This document shows, one piece after another, positions 33,887 to 43,620 of a stretch of 64,000 bases of DNA. The DNA comes from Adiantum capillus-veneris (taxonomy: Eukaryota > Streptophyta > Polypodiopsida > Polypodiales > Pteridaceae): positions 3,510,358-3,574,357 of the forward strand of contig CM043959.1 of assembly GCA_014529385.2 (NCBI GenBank). Reading direction: 5' to 3'. A program made the translations under genes and the position numbers. The first letter of the stretch is position 1, and each line of letters starts with the position of its first letter. The notes beneath the pieces were generated by a model. The model was not told the DNA's origin, ran no database searches, and saw nothing but the letters and a program-made list of their open reading frames with translations.

Positions 33887-35808
33887 TGAGAGGCGAAAGT
33901 GAAAAATAATAGACCCGGTGGCCTCTACACCAAGACTATGCACAATGGCCTCATCATAGGGGCACCACCTAGCAAGATATGCCGCTAGGACGCATACATA
34001 TACACAATGAAACATGCCATGGAAAACAATTTCAAGATCCACACCCAAATGTGGAATGGGGTGGTCGGAGAATAAGGTGAGAGAGTGGTGAGTGAGTGAG
34101 AATGGGCTTGCTACTCGTGCATGTTAGTAAGGAAGATAATGAGGTAGGGAAAACATGCGAGTATGCTCACTTCTCATACAAGAGGTGGCGAATCCGCACA
34201 CCTCAAGAAGCAAGTAGCAAGATGATAGGAATGTGAGAGGAAGAGAGAGTGTGTGTGTATGGTGGTGAATCCGCACACCTTAACATAAGAAAAAAAAATG
34301 GCAAGGAACAAGCATATACCATACTCACAATGAAATGTATCCAAAGCGACACAAGGTATGGCACCAAGATGGAGTGTGTTGATTGCTTGAAAAAGATGAA
34401 TACAATAGGTAGCGTATGGCAAGAAGATGAGAGGGGAACAAGATCGTAGGAGGCATAATGGAGAGATGGGAGTTGATGGCGAGGAATATCATGAGTGTGT
34501 CCACCCTTCTTCTTCTTGAAATTGTGCCTTCAACCCTTAATTACAAGTGGTGTGGAGGTATGGTGCTTATTTTTGTGCATGGTGATGGTGATGGTGTTTT
34601 GATTATGTGATTATGGTTCATGCTACAAGCATGTAGCACAAGGGTGTGTATGGATAGGTGTGTGTGTGCGTATTCCCCTCTCCCCAAGTGAGCTCTCATC
34701 GCCTCCTTATATAGGGAAGGAGGAGAGGATTTAGCAATATTTCTAATTGAAGTGAGTGTCCCACTCTGGTGACTAGGAAAATGGGGTGCATGTGATTGTG
34801 GCTCCCATCTTGTCTCCTCATTATTTAAAACACCAGAGTCAATAGAGAGAGAAGAAGAGAGAATGTGGGTAGGATGTAGAGGATAGGAGATATTTACAAT
34901 AGTCTAGCTTTGGCTAGACATAAGCTTATTAGGGAGAGAAGAGAGAGGTAAGAAATTTACAAGAGAGGTTGTGGAAGGTGGATAGTTGTTGATGAGGATG
35001 GATCCTCCAAAAATGGTGATAGAATCACTCTAGACTTGCCAAGACCTCATTAAAAGAGCCTTGTCTCTTGTAATCATGTTTGAAGACTTGTAGAACCATA
35101 TCCATTCTAGAGGGAAGAAAACTGGGGATGGCCTGTGTCACCATTACACGAGAAAACTGGGGTCCACCACTAAAATCATAGCTCCGCGTTCATATTTCCA
35201 AAAATTCTAAAAAAATTTGGGCTGAAAGTTGAGCTCACGAGCTACAACTTTCATGTTGAACACCTCTTCAGATTTGGGATTCTTCTCTACGCAAAAAATT
35301 CAGCCAAATAATATATTATTTGTGGCTGCAAAGGTCTTTTGGTGGTCCCCTTTGAGTGGACTTCTCTCTTGCCTTCAAGTGTAAGCTCCTTCATGTGTAT
35401 GAAAACATGACCTAGAGTGTTGAAAAGATTGGCAATCATCTAGATGGAGGTATTATTGAAATTTGAAAGTGGGGTTGAGGTTTGAAAATGAAAACTAGTG
35501 AATAAAATATTTGGTAGGGTGGAATAATATATATACATGAAAAATATATTAGAAAATACTAAATATATATAATGTAATTTAGAATATATATATTTAATGC
35601 TTAAGGTCAAAAGAGAGATCAACAAAGAATGGTTACTTATTTATGCTACATCATGATTGATTAGCATAAATCTTATTTATTTAGTAAAGGTAAAAACGTT
35701 TGTGAAAAAGGGAAGAAAAATCAAAAGTAACTTATATAATAAGAAATATTTTTGGTAAAAGGGCAAAAAATATATGGAGGGTTCCCATGCATGGAAAAGC
35801 TTGCCTCA
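33887..35808 (-). repeat. 5' LTR of the 8.0-kb gypsy-like element
   Basis: 1922 bp copy of 27764-29704. Minus-strand TATATAA box at 34707-34713. The repeated 3'-side text TGATTGATTAGCATAA and the final CATGCATGGAAAAGCTTGCC are the same in both LTRs. Confidence 0.9.
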
Positions 35809-35812
35809 ACGC

Positions 35813-37080
35813 TTTTCTTCAAAGTGTGAAGATGCTTGCTTTGGTCGAGGGTAGATATCAAAGAGCTCGATCGCCTGCATAAAAACTTGCTCGTCGGGCA
35901 CAACAAGGCCGAGCACTAGACCCAATTGCTATGGCTAGAGATATCGAGGATGGAATGAGAGGTACACCACTCTATCAACAACCGACAATGGAGGGAGAGA
36001 ATATTATAGTAGCTTGTAAGCAAAAACAGGTTGGGATAGTGAGTTGTGAGGAGGAGAATGCATCACATCGACTTGAGTACCTCACTTAAAACATCCTGCG
36101 AACTCGTAGCGGTTTCCAAGCAACTACGAGAGTGGTTGATCAAGTAGTCAAAGAACACAATGGTGGGCTAGTGGTTGAGGAGACATACATTCATAAGACA
36201 ATGTGGGCAATCCGTCATATACCAAAGGGAAGCAGGGTTCAATGTCAAGGGTGGTTAGGATCTAGAATGGATAAATGCAAAAAAATTATAAAGAACACTA
36301 GTGCATGCATTGTTGCACCATCCTTTTGGGGTGTTTGGACATGCAAAATGTGTGATGTTAGTGCTCAAGGTAATGGTTCAAAGGCACAATTCATGTGGTT
36401 TTGCAATGATAGTGTGGATCACACGTGCAAAATCTATAACACAATCACTCAATGCCTTGTAAGATTCCCAAGTATATGGCCAATGGAAAAGGGAGCAAAC
36501 ATGACTGCTTCAGAGTCCCTAGAATTGGAGACATGAGTCTTCATAGTAAGGAAGGTTGCAGTTAAGGAAACCAATAATGTGCATTATTGGCTAGGAGTAT
36601 CAATACAAGACTCTAAGAGAGTTGAGTCGGTAGTAACCATGGAAGCCCGGATTGTGCAGCACACTGTCTTGAAGGCAAGCATGGATGAAAAATTCATGGT
36701 AGAGACATCTTCTTCACAAATCCGGGGTGAGAGGTATGAAGTTGAAAAATCTAGACCGAGCATGTGGAAAATGGGCCCCACAATCCCAAGCAAGGCCATC
36801 AATCCTCATCAAGTGAGAGGCCTAGTAGGCTATGGACTAGGACCACCAAGCAAAATATATATACTTTTCTAAACAATGAGCTGATGGCACCTAGTTAACA
36901 TTAATGTAGTTGGCCATGGTAAGGCTAAAAAGAGAAGACAATGGTGGAACATCTCATGGTGGAGGAAGAACGCAACCTAGAATTAAATATAGCTCAAAAC
37001 CAAGCATAATCAACATGTCCTCCCTCAAGAGATTCACCAATGCGAAGGTGCATCTCACGAATGAATACACGGGTGAGCTA
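35813..37080 (+). pseudogene. Composite element copy A, segment 2
   Basis: Continues segment 1 after the gypsy-like insertion: FLQSVKMLALVEGRYQRARS, then AMARDIEDGMRGTPLYQQ, then (from about 36129) VVDQVVKEHNGGLVVEE, then CQGWLGSRMDKCKKIIKNTS and ACIVAPSFWGVWTCKMCDVS. Further on come VHYWLGVSIQDSKRVES and ERYEVEKSRPSMWKMGP. The last stretch (36910-37080) matches the lead-in of the protease in copy B. It is cut by the copia insertion at 37080. I recognise no family for the main ORF. The TAG at 36109 and later stops show that it is broken. Confidence 0.55.
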
Positions 37081-37165
37081 TGTTACGAAATAAGACGTAG
37101 CTATATAGATTTTTAAGTAGATTACTTAATGGAGAGAGATAGATTTCACACACAAGAGATTATAG

Positions 37166-37253
<88 letters not shown>

Positions 37254-37929
37254 ACGTGGTTCACCCAATGTGGGCTACGTCCACGGGAAAGCAACCACTC
37301 AATGGCTTTAGCACTTCAAAAGAAGAAGTAGTTTACAAAGGGATTAAACCCTTGATAGAGCTCCCGCCTTGCTTCACTCTCACCACCTCACACTCACCTT
37401 GTTGCATCAACTTCACACTATGAAATGTGTGTAGAAATGGCCTCCTTTTATAGGCCAAAAGGGCTGCCCTCTCTTATGAGAGACAGCCATGTGTAGCCGC
37501 CCTTGTGCGAATAAGTCCAAATCGGACCCTCCAATCCACCCATGTGTGGCCGCCCTTGAGAAGACAAGTCCGCTTTTGAATTCGGCCACCGGCCACCGGC
37601 CATTGACTTCCGACCACCGGCAACCAGCCATTGACTTCCGACCACCTGCCATCAGCCATTGACTACCGGCCACCGGCCAACCAACCGGTTGTTTTCCGAC
37701 CACTTTCCGGTCGCCGTCCGACCATAATATTCCGGCGAAAAAAAAAAGTCTCGGGGGCCTCCATCCCCGAGGCCTCTAAAGTTGCCCCTGATTCTTGTCC
37801 TTGAAAATTTTGGTTTCCGGTGAGTGATTTTCCTTCACACACGATGTCTTCTCCTCATAATGGGGGCCTTACAAATGTGCGCTTTTACCACAGAAAATTA
37901 CAAGGGTAAATCAGGCTCCATACTTAACA
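37081..37929 (-). repeat. 3' LTR of the copia element
   Basis: 849 bp. Contains a (GA)n tract (about 37171-37250), a minus-strand TATAAAA box (37446-37452), and short tandem repeats of GGCCATTGACTTCCGACCAC (about 37580-37690). Confidence 0.93.
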
Positions 37930-37941
37930 ATCTCCCACTTG
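37930..37941 (-). other. Polypurine tract of the copia element
   Basis: Minus strand reads CAAGTGGGAGAT next to the LTR start TGTTAAG, the usual plant copia arrangement. Confidence 0.85.
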
Positions 37942-37989
37942 GAGACTGATCTCCAAACCAAACCTGTGACTGCTTTCCATTTTGTCTTC

Positions 37990-40900
37990 TTATCCTTGAA
38001 TGCCGATTGAAGATGAGCAAAAGCTCAACTTCTCCTTGTTGACCACCTTTGTAAACATGTCTGCAGGATTTTCACTTGTATGCACCTTTCCTAGCTTTAG
38101 CTGTCCCTCTTCCAAAAGAGTGTGTATGAAGTGATATCTCACCTCAATGTGCTTTGTCCTTGAATGAAAGGCTGAGTTCTTCGCAAGATGGATAGCGCTT
38201 TGGCTATCACTGTACAACACACAATTGTTTTGTTTGAATCCAAGCTCTTCTAAGAATCTGTGGAGCCACATAATTTCTTTGCTTGCCTCCGTCATTGCTA
38301 CATACTCTGCTTCCGTGGTAGAAAGTGAAGCCACTTTCTGCAGCTTTGAAGCCCAGCTTATTGCTGTGCCTCCAACCGTGAACACATAGCTAGTAGTGCT
38401 CCTTCGAGTATCTTTGTCACCTGCCATATCTGCATCAGCATACCCTTCTAGAAAAATATCAGTTCCTCCAAAATAAAAAGCATTTGTTGTTGTCCCTTTT
38501 AGATACCTAAGTATCCACTTCACAGCTTGCCAATGCTCTTTACGTGGGTTGTCCATGAACCTACTCACAACTCCCACTGCATGTGCAATGTTTGGCCTTG
38601 TCCAGACCATAGCATACATTAGAGAACCTACCGCTGCAGCATATGGAACTTTAGACATATAGGCTATCTCCTCTTGTGTCTTTGGACACATATCCTTCGT
38701 TAGTTTAAAATGACCAGCCAAAGGTGTAGAAACTGGTTTTGCATTTTGCATTGCAAACCTTTCTAGTACCTTCTTGATGTAATCTTCTTGAGATAGCTTT
38801 ATTGTCTTCTTCGTCCTGTCCCTTGATATTTTCATACCAAGTATCCTCTTTGCAGCACCTAAATCTTTCATTGAAAAAGATTTAGACAGCTCCTCTTTTA
38901 GGTCTTTGATGTCTTGCATGTTAGCACTTGCAATAAACATGTCATCAACATACAACATTAGGATGATGAATTTCCCATCTCCGAAATTCTTCATGTAGAT
39001 GCAGTGATCGGAGTTGCATCTTGTGAATACATGATCCAACATCCATCGATCAAACTTCAAGTACCATTGTCTTGATGCTTGCTTTAAACCATACAAGCTC
39101 TTCTTTAATCTGCAAACCATTTTCTCCTTACCTTTTACTTCATACCCCTTTGGTTGAAGCATGTAGATTTCCTCCTCTAAGTCACCGTGAGGGAATGCCG
39201 TATTTACATCCATTTGCTCGAGATTTAGATCATGAGCAGCCACAAGGCTTAAGACAAGCCTAATTGAGTTCATTTTTACAACAGGAGAAAATATTTCATT
39301 GAAGTCAATACCTTTCTTTTGAGAAAAACCTTTTACCACAAGCCAAGACTTGTACCTTTTCTTCCCACCTTCTTCTTCCTTCAGCTTGTACACCCATTTG
39401 TTTTGAAGTGCCCGCTTACCTTTAGGCAACTCAACCAACTCCCATGTTTGGTTGCGATGTAGTGAGTCCATCTCCACTTGCATGCTCTTCGTCCATTCTT
39501 CTTTGGATTCATGTTGCATAGCTTCTTCATATGATTCCGGCTCTCCAGAATCTGAGATCAAGAGATGGTTGAAGGAAGGAACAAACCTTTCTGGAGGTCT
39601 ACTTGCTCTTGTAGATCTTCGGGGAATAGGTTGAGGCTCCTCATTTGGTTGACGTTGTTGCACATTGTCACCGTTTGCAGTCCTTGCGTCTTCACCGTCC
39701 TCAAGCTCCATGTACTCATCACCTGTTTCTTTTGTTTGTTTTCTTTCCAAGTAATCTTTGTACATATTTTGTTCGTTAAAAATTACATCCCTACTCCTTA
39801 AGATTTTACCATCTTCAGGATTCCATAGGCGATACCCAAAGTCTCCTTCTCCATAGCCAATGAAGAAACACTTTTTGGACTTTGCATCTAACGTTGATCT
39901 TAGGCTTCTATCTATGTGCATGAAAGCCTCACACCCAAACACTTTGAGAAATGCATAATTCACCGGTTTACCTGTCCATGCCTCTTCTGGAACTCCCCGA
40001 TCCAATGCCGTTGAGGGTGACCGATTGATTAAGTACACAGACGTACTTACAGCTTCCACCCAAAGCTCAAGCGGTAGGCCTGCATGTAGCCGCATGCTTC
40101 GTGCTCGTTCCATGATTGTCCTGTTCATCCTTTCCGAAATCCCATTTTGTTGAGGTGTCCTTGGGGTTGTCCTTTGCCTCCGAATGCCATTGCTAGCACA
40201 AAAGCTTTCAAAAGCTTGGCTGCAATATTCGCCTCCATTGTCGGATCTGAGGCATTTAACCTTGGTACCTGTTTCATTCTCCACAAAGGCTTTCCACCTT
40301 TGAAATATGGAAAATACATCGGATTTATTCTTCATGACATAAACCCATGTTTTTCTAGTCGCATCGTCTATGAATGTTACATAGTACAATGAGCCACCAA
40401 GTGATGGTGTACTTGCAAGACCCCAAACATCAAAATGAACCAACTCAAGTTTTTTATTTTTTCTTTCATTTCCTGATTTTTGAAATTTTACCCTCTTTTG
40501 TTTACCATAAACACAATCTTCATAGAACTCTAAGTCCACTTCTTTCAAACCTGGTAGAAGCTTCTTTGTTTGAAGGATTTGCATTCCTTTGGCACTCATA
40601 TGCCCAAGTCGATAGTGCCACACCGCACTGTCAACTTCTGTAGTTGCTGCACAAGCTGAAGGTTGCATGCCAACAGTACACAAGTAAAGTGTACCGACTT
40701 TTTCTCCCTTGGCAACCACCAAAGATCCCTTTGAGATCTTCCACCGTTTGTTTCCGAATGCAATGTTGTGACCTTCATCGTCCAATTGTCCTGTAGAGAT
40801 CAAATTTTTGCGAAGAGAAGGAACATGCCTAACATCTTTAAGCTTCCATTCATTTCCGTTAGCAGTTTTGACAGAAACTGTACCTTTGCCGACAATCTCA

Positions 40901-41871
40901 CAAGCTTCATCATCTCCCAAGTATACATACCCAAAATAACCTTTGGTGTAGTCTTGGAAATGTTGCTTGTGTGGTGTCGCATGGAATGAAGCCCTGGAAT
41001 CTACTATCCAGGAATTAGACACATTGTCTAATGAGAGAATTAGAGCATCTTGCTCTACTTTACCTGCCACATTGGCCTCGGATGTTGGCTTGTTGTCTTG
41101 AGACTCTGTCTCCTTTTTCTTCTTGGACCAGCAATCCTTCTTGACGTGGCCCTTCTTGCCGCAGTTCCAACATTCAAGAACTGACTTTGTCCGTGACTTG
41201 CTCCGCCTTGAGCGATCACGACCCTTTTGGTTTTTGAACCTCTCCTTAGGCCTTCCTCTTGTTTCCACTGATAGTGCAGCACTTGATGATTCTCCTGTGC
41301 TTCTCCTTTGCATTTCCTTGCTTAGGAGAACACCCACAACATCATCAAACTTAAGAGTATTTGTTCCAGAGATAGAATTACTTACAGCCATTACAAGGCT
41401 GTCCCAACTATCAGGTAGAGATGATAGTATAAGGAGAGCTCGCACTTCGTCATCGAAATTGATTTTCACTGATCGAAGTTGACTTATGTTTGTGTTAAAG
41501 TCATTTAGGTGTTCTGCAACTGAACCATTCTCTGCCATCTTTAGATTGAACAAGCGCTTCATAAGAAATACCTTATTGGATGCCGATGGTTTCTCGTAGA
41601 AGTCGTCAAGTGACTTCATCAAGTCCTCCGTGGTCTTCATCTCCGAAACATTGAAGGCCACCGTTGACGCCAAGCTTAACCGGATTGTTCCCAGTGCCTT
41701 TCGATCAAGGACAATCCATGCTTCATCTGCCATTGTTGCGGGCTTCTTTGCAAGACCGCCTAGTGGCAAATAGAGGTCCTTCTGGTAGAGATAGTCTTCA
41801 ATCTGCATCTTCCAATGTTGGTAGTTTTTGCCGTTGAACTTCTCAATCTTGAGCTTCCCTTCCTCCGCCAT
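37990..41871 (-). CDS. Copia gag-pol polyprotein, open but with mutated active sites
   Basis: About 1293 aa from the ATG at 41871; nine bases upstream the frame is open from a GTG that is not the likely start. Order: UBN2-type gag (KFNGKNYQHWKMQIEDYL), CCHC knuckle CWNCGKKGHVKKDC (about residues 234-247), protease with WIVDSRASFH (Arg in place of the Gly of DSGAS), a GAG-pre-integrase with WHYRLGH but FYEDC where a first Cys is expected, and integrase with D482, D544 and E580 (D-x35-E). RT has KSLYGLKQASRQWY and LYVDDMF. RNase H has GYADADMAGD and SLSTTEAEYVA. The whole frame is open, but the protease and zinc-site changes suggest a polyprotein that could not mature normally. Confidence 0.93.
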   Translation of the reverse strand: MAEEGKLKIEKFNGKNYQHWKMQIEDYLYQKDLYLPLGGLAKKPATMADEAWIVLDRKALGTIRLSLASTVAFNVSEMKTTEDLMKSLDDFYEKPSASNKVFLMKRLFNLKMAENGSVAEHLNDFNTNISQLRSVKINFDDEVRALLILSSLPDSWDSLVMAVSNSISGTNTLKFDDVVGVLLSKEMQRRSTGESSSAALSVETRGRPKERFKNQKGRDRSRRSKSRTKSVLECWNCGKKGHVKKDCWSKKKKETESQDNKPTSEANVAGKVEQDALILSLDNVSNSWIVDSRASFHATPHKQHFQDYTKGYFGYVYLGDDEACEIVGKGTVSVKTANGNEWKLKDVRHVPSLRKNLISTGQLDDEGHNIAFGNKRWKISKGSLVVAKGEKVGTLYLCTVGMQPSACAATTEVDSAVWHYRLGHMSAKGMQILQTKKLLPGLKEVDLEFYEDCVYGKQKRVKFQKSGNERKNKKLELVHFDVWGLASTPSLGGSLYYVTFIDDATRKTWVYVMKNKSDVFSIFQRWKAFVENETGTKVKCLRSDNGGEYCSQAFESFCASNGIRRQRTTPRTPQQNGISERMNRTIMERARSMRLHAGLPLELWVEAVSTSVYLINRSPSTALDRGVPEEAWTGKPVNYAFLKVFGCEAFMHIDRSLRSTLDAKSKKCFFIGYGEGDFGYRLWNPEDGKILRSRDVIFNEQNMYKDYLERKQTKETGDEYMELEDGEDARTANGDNVQQRQPNEEPQPIPRRSTRASRPPERFVPSFNHLLISDSGEPESYEEAMQHESKEEWTKSMQVEMDSLHRNQTWELVELPKGKRALQNKWVYKLKEEEGGKKRYKSWLVVKGFSQKKGIDFNEIFSPVVKMNSIRLVLSLVAAHDLNLEQMDVNTAFPHGDLEEEIYMLQPKGYEVKGKEKMVCRLKKSLYGLKQASRQWYLKFDRWMLDHVFTRCNSDHCIYMKNFGDGKFIILMLYVDDMFIASANMQDIKDLKEELSKSFSMKDLGAAKRILGMKISRDRTKKTIKLSQEDYIKKVLERFAMQNAKPVSTPLAGHFKLTKDMCPKTQEEIAYMSKVPYAAAVGSLMYAMVWTRPNIAHAVGVVSRFMDNPRKEHWQAVKWILRYLKGTTTNAFYFGGTDIFLEGYADADMAGDKDTRRSTTSYVFTVGGTAISWASKLQKVASLSTTEAEYVAMTEASKEIMWLHRFLEELGFKQNNCVLYSDSQSAIHLAKNSAFHSRTKHIEVRYHFIHTLLEEGQLKLGKVHTSENPADMFTKVVNKEKLSFCSSSIGIQG

Positions 41872-41930
41872 AACTCCCACTCAATTCAAGGAATCCTTTC
41901 CTTGAGATAATTTAGCTACGAGCAAACCTT

Positions 41931-41942
41931 GCTCTGATACCA
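41931..41942 (-). other. Primer binding site, initiator tRNA-Met type
   Basis: Minus strand TGGTATCAGAGC two bases inside the 5' LTR, complementary to the 3' end of plant initiator tRNA-Met. Confidence 0.92.
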
Positions 41943-41944
41943 GT

Positions 41945-42029
41945 TGTTACGAAATAAGAGGTAGCTATATAGATTTTTGAGTAGATTACTTAATGGAGAG
42001 AGATAGATTTCACACACAAGAGATTATAG

Positions 42030-42105
<76 letters not shown>

Positions 42106-42803
42106 ATACGTGGTTCACCCAATGTGGGCTACGTCCACGGGAAAGCAGCCACTCAATGGCTTTAGCACTTCAAAAGAAGAAGTAGTTTACAAAGGGATTA
42201 AACCCTTGATAGAGCTCCCGCCTTGCTTCACTCTCACCACCTCACACTCACCTTGTTGCATCAACTTCACACTATGAAATGTGTGTAGAAATGGCCTCCT
42301 TTTATAGGCCAAAAGGGCTGCCCTCTCTTATGAGAGGCAGCCATGTGTAGCCGCCGTTGTGCGAATAAGTCCAAATCGGACCCTCCAATCCGCCCATGTG
42401 TGGCCGCCCTTGAGAAGACAAGTCTGCTTTTGAATTCGGCCGCCGGCCATTGAATTCGGCCTTCGGCCACCGGCCATTGACTTCCGACCACCGGCCACCG
42501 GCCATTCACTTCCGACCACCGGCCATCGGCCATTGACTACCGGCCACCGGCCAACCAACCGGTTGTTTTCCAACCACTTTCCGGTCGCCGTCCGACCATA
42601 ATATTCCGGCGAAAAAAAAAAGTCTCGGGGGCCTCCGCCCCCGAGGCCTCTAAAGTTGCCCCTGATTCTTGTCCGTGAAAATTTTGGTTTCCGGTGAGTG
42701 ATTTTCCTTCACGCACAATGGCTTCTCCTCATAATGGGGGCCTTACAAATGTGCGCTTTTACCACAGAAAATTACAAGGGTAAATCAGGCTCCATACTTA
42801 ACA
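41945..42803 (-). repeat. 5' LTR of the copia element
   Basis: 859 bp, near-identical to 37081-37929. TATAAAA box on the minus strand at 42300-42306. The (GA)n tract (about 42033-42101) and the GGCCACC-type short repeats (about 42430-42560) differ in length from the other LTR. Confidence 0.93.
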
Positions 42804-43620
42804 AGTTATTGTCTTTATATACTACGATTAGAAAAGCAGCTATAGGATGTAAAGGAGTAAAGACAATAACGATACTTTACAGTGGCCCTAAAACACCTAC
42901 ATAAAGCATCATATGGCCCTAAAACACCTTACCTTTAAAATACAAAAGAGTAAAGACAATAGCGATACTTCACAGTGGGGCTGGAGTAGCCATCGCTACA
43001 AAAGGAATCTGGGAGAAATGGGAGAGACCAACTCTCAAGAAAACCCGCATGAAAATGCAACTAGTAGACTGATATGTAGAGAAACCCTTAAGAATGATAT
43101 GTAGAGAAACCCTTAAGAATGTTGGAACAAGTACTTGTATCCTCATGCAAGATAGAATACGAACATACCTTTGTTGTAGTAGATTTTGGAAAAGGCAACA
43201 ACTTTGAAGTTATTTTGGGGTGACCCTTTATGTGCCAACTCAAGATGGTTCAAGATTGCGGCTATGACCATCTCTACTTATGGCACAAGGAAATCGCAAC
43301 TAGGGTTAACCCAAAGAACCATAGTTACAAAAAGTAAACCGAATCCAAATAGAAGACTTTGTTATCACTATAGATGCGAATACACATTTGCTTGATTGGC
43401 TAGTGAAGGATGCATATATTTGGATGCGTGGAGCATCGAAATGCGAGAGCCTTAGAAGGGAGGATTTCATCCTAGAGCGCTTAGTAGAAGATAATTACTA
43501 CGTGAAGGAACCATTTCTAGAGGAGTAGTTTGAACCCTTTGGATGGGAGAAAGTACTGGCGATGCTAGATGTTTGTATAAACGATGTGACCAATGCAACG
43601 TTTTATGACAATCTCATTAA
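42804..43620 (+). pseudogene. Composite element copy A, segment 3 (protease fragment)
   Basis: Resumes after the copia insertion: LLSLYTTIRKAAIGCKGVKT then ILYSGPK, an insertion of about 80 bp, then a second VKTIAILHSGAGVAIATKG. Both cores lack the catalytic Asp (Tyr and His). Further on, frame-shifted, come KIEYEHTFVVVDFGKGNNFE, an ILG-stop-PF box, MVQDCGYDHLYL, and DWLVKDAYIWMRGASKCES. The last part matches 1734-2022 (minus) and 58038-58270. It ends at a junction with an inverted LINE. Confidence 0.75.

Larger units (their letters stand above)
27764..35808 (-). mobile_element. Gypsy-like LTR element with gag-protease and no RT (TR-GAG-like)
   Basis: Two long direct repeats (27764-29704 and 33887-35808) both start TGAGAGGCG and end TTGCCTCA. 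They are flanked by ACGC (27760-27763 and 35809-35812); a 5-bp AACGC duplication is possible if the end is placed one base earlier. The genes run on the minus strand, so the right LTR is the 5' one. A TGGTGCC primer-site-like sequence lies just inside it and a GGGAGAGGG purine tract lies inside the 3' LTR. The interior carries extra small ORFs, gag, zinc knuckle and protease, but no RT, RNase H or integrase. That makes it non-autonomous. LTRs look nearly identical, so insertion is fairly recent. Confidence 0.85.
37081..42803 (-). mobile_element. Ty1/copia element, full length, Tork/TNT1-like
   Basis: Two LTRs with TGTTA...TAACA ends (37081-37929 and 41945-42803) are flanked by 5-bp AGCTA (37076-37080) and AGTTA (42804-42808), one substitution apart. 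The empty site is visible in copy B at about 22115, where the same flanks read GAGCTATTGTC uninterrupted. A single minus-strand polyprotein ORF fills the interior, with initiator-Met primer site and purine tract in the right places. The element is structurally complete. Confidence 0.95.

Noticed and set aside
37413-37703. Minus-strand ORFs rich in Gly-Arg-Trp (GRWSEVNGRWP type)
   Set aside because: They translate the GGCCACC minisatellite inside the copia LTR. The same appears in the other LTR in other frames.
39072-41482. Plus-strand ORFs within the copia interior
   Set aside because: Antisense shadows of the intact polyprotein.
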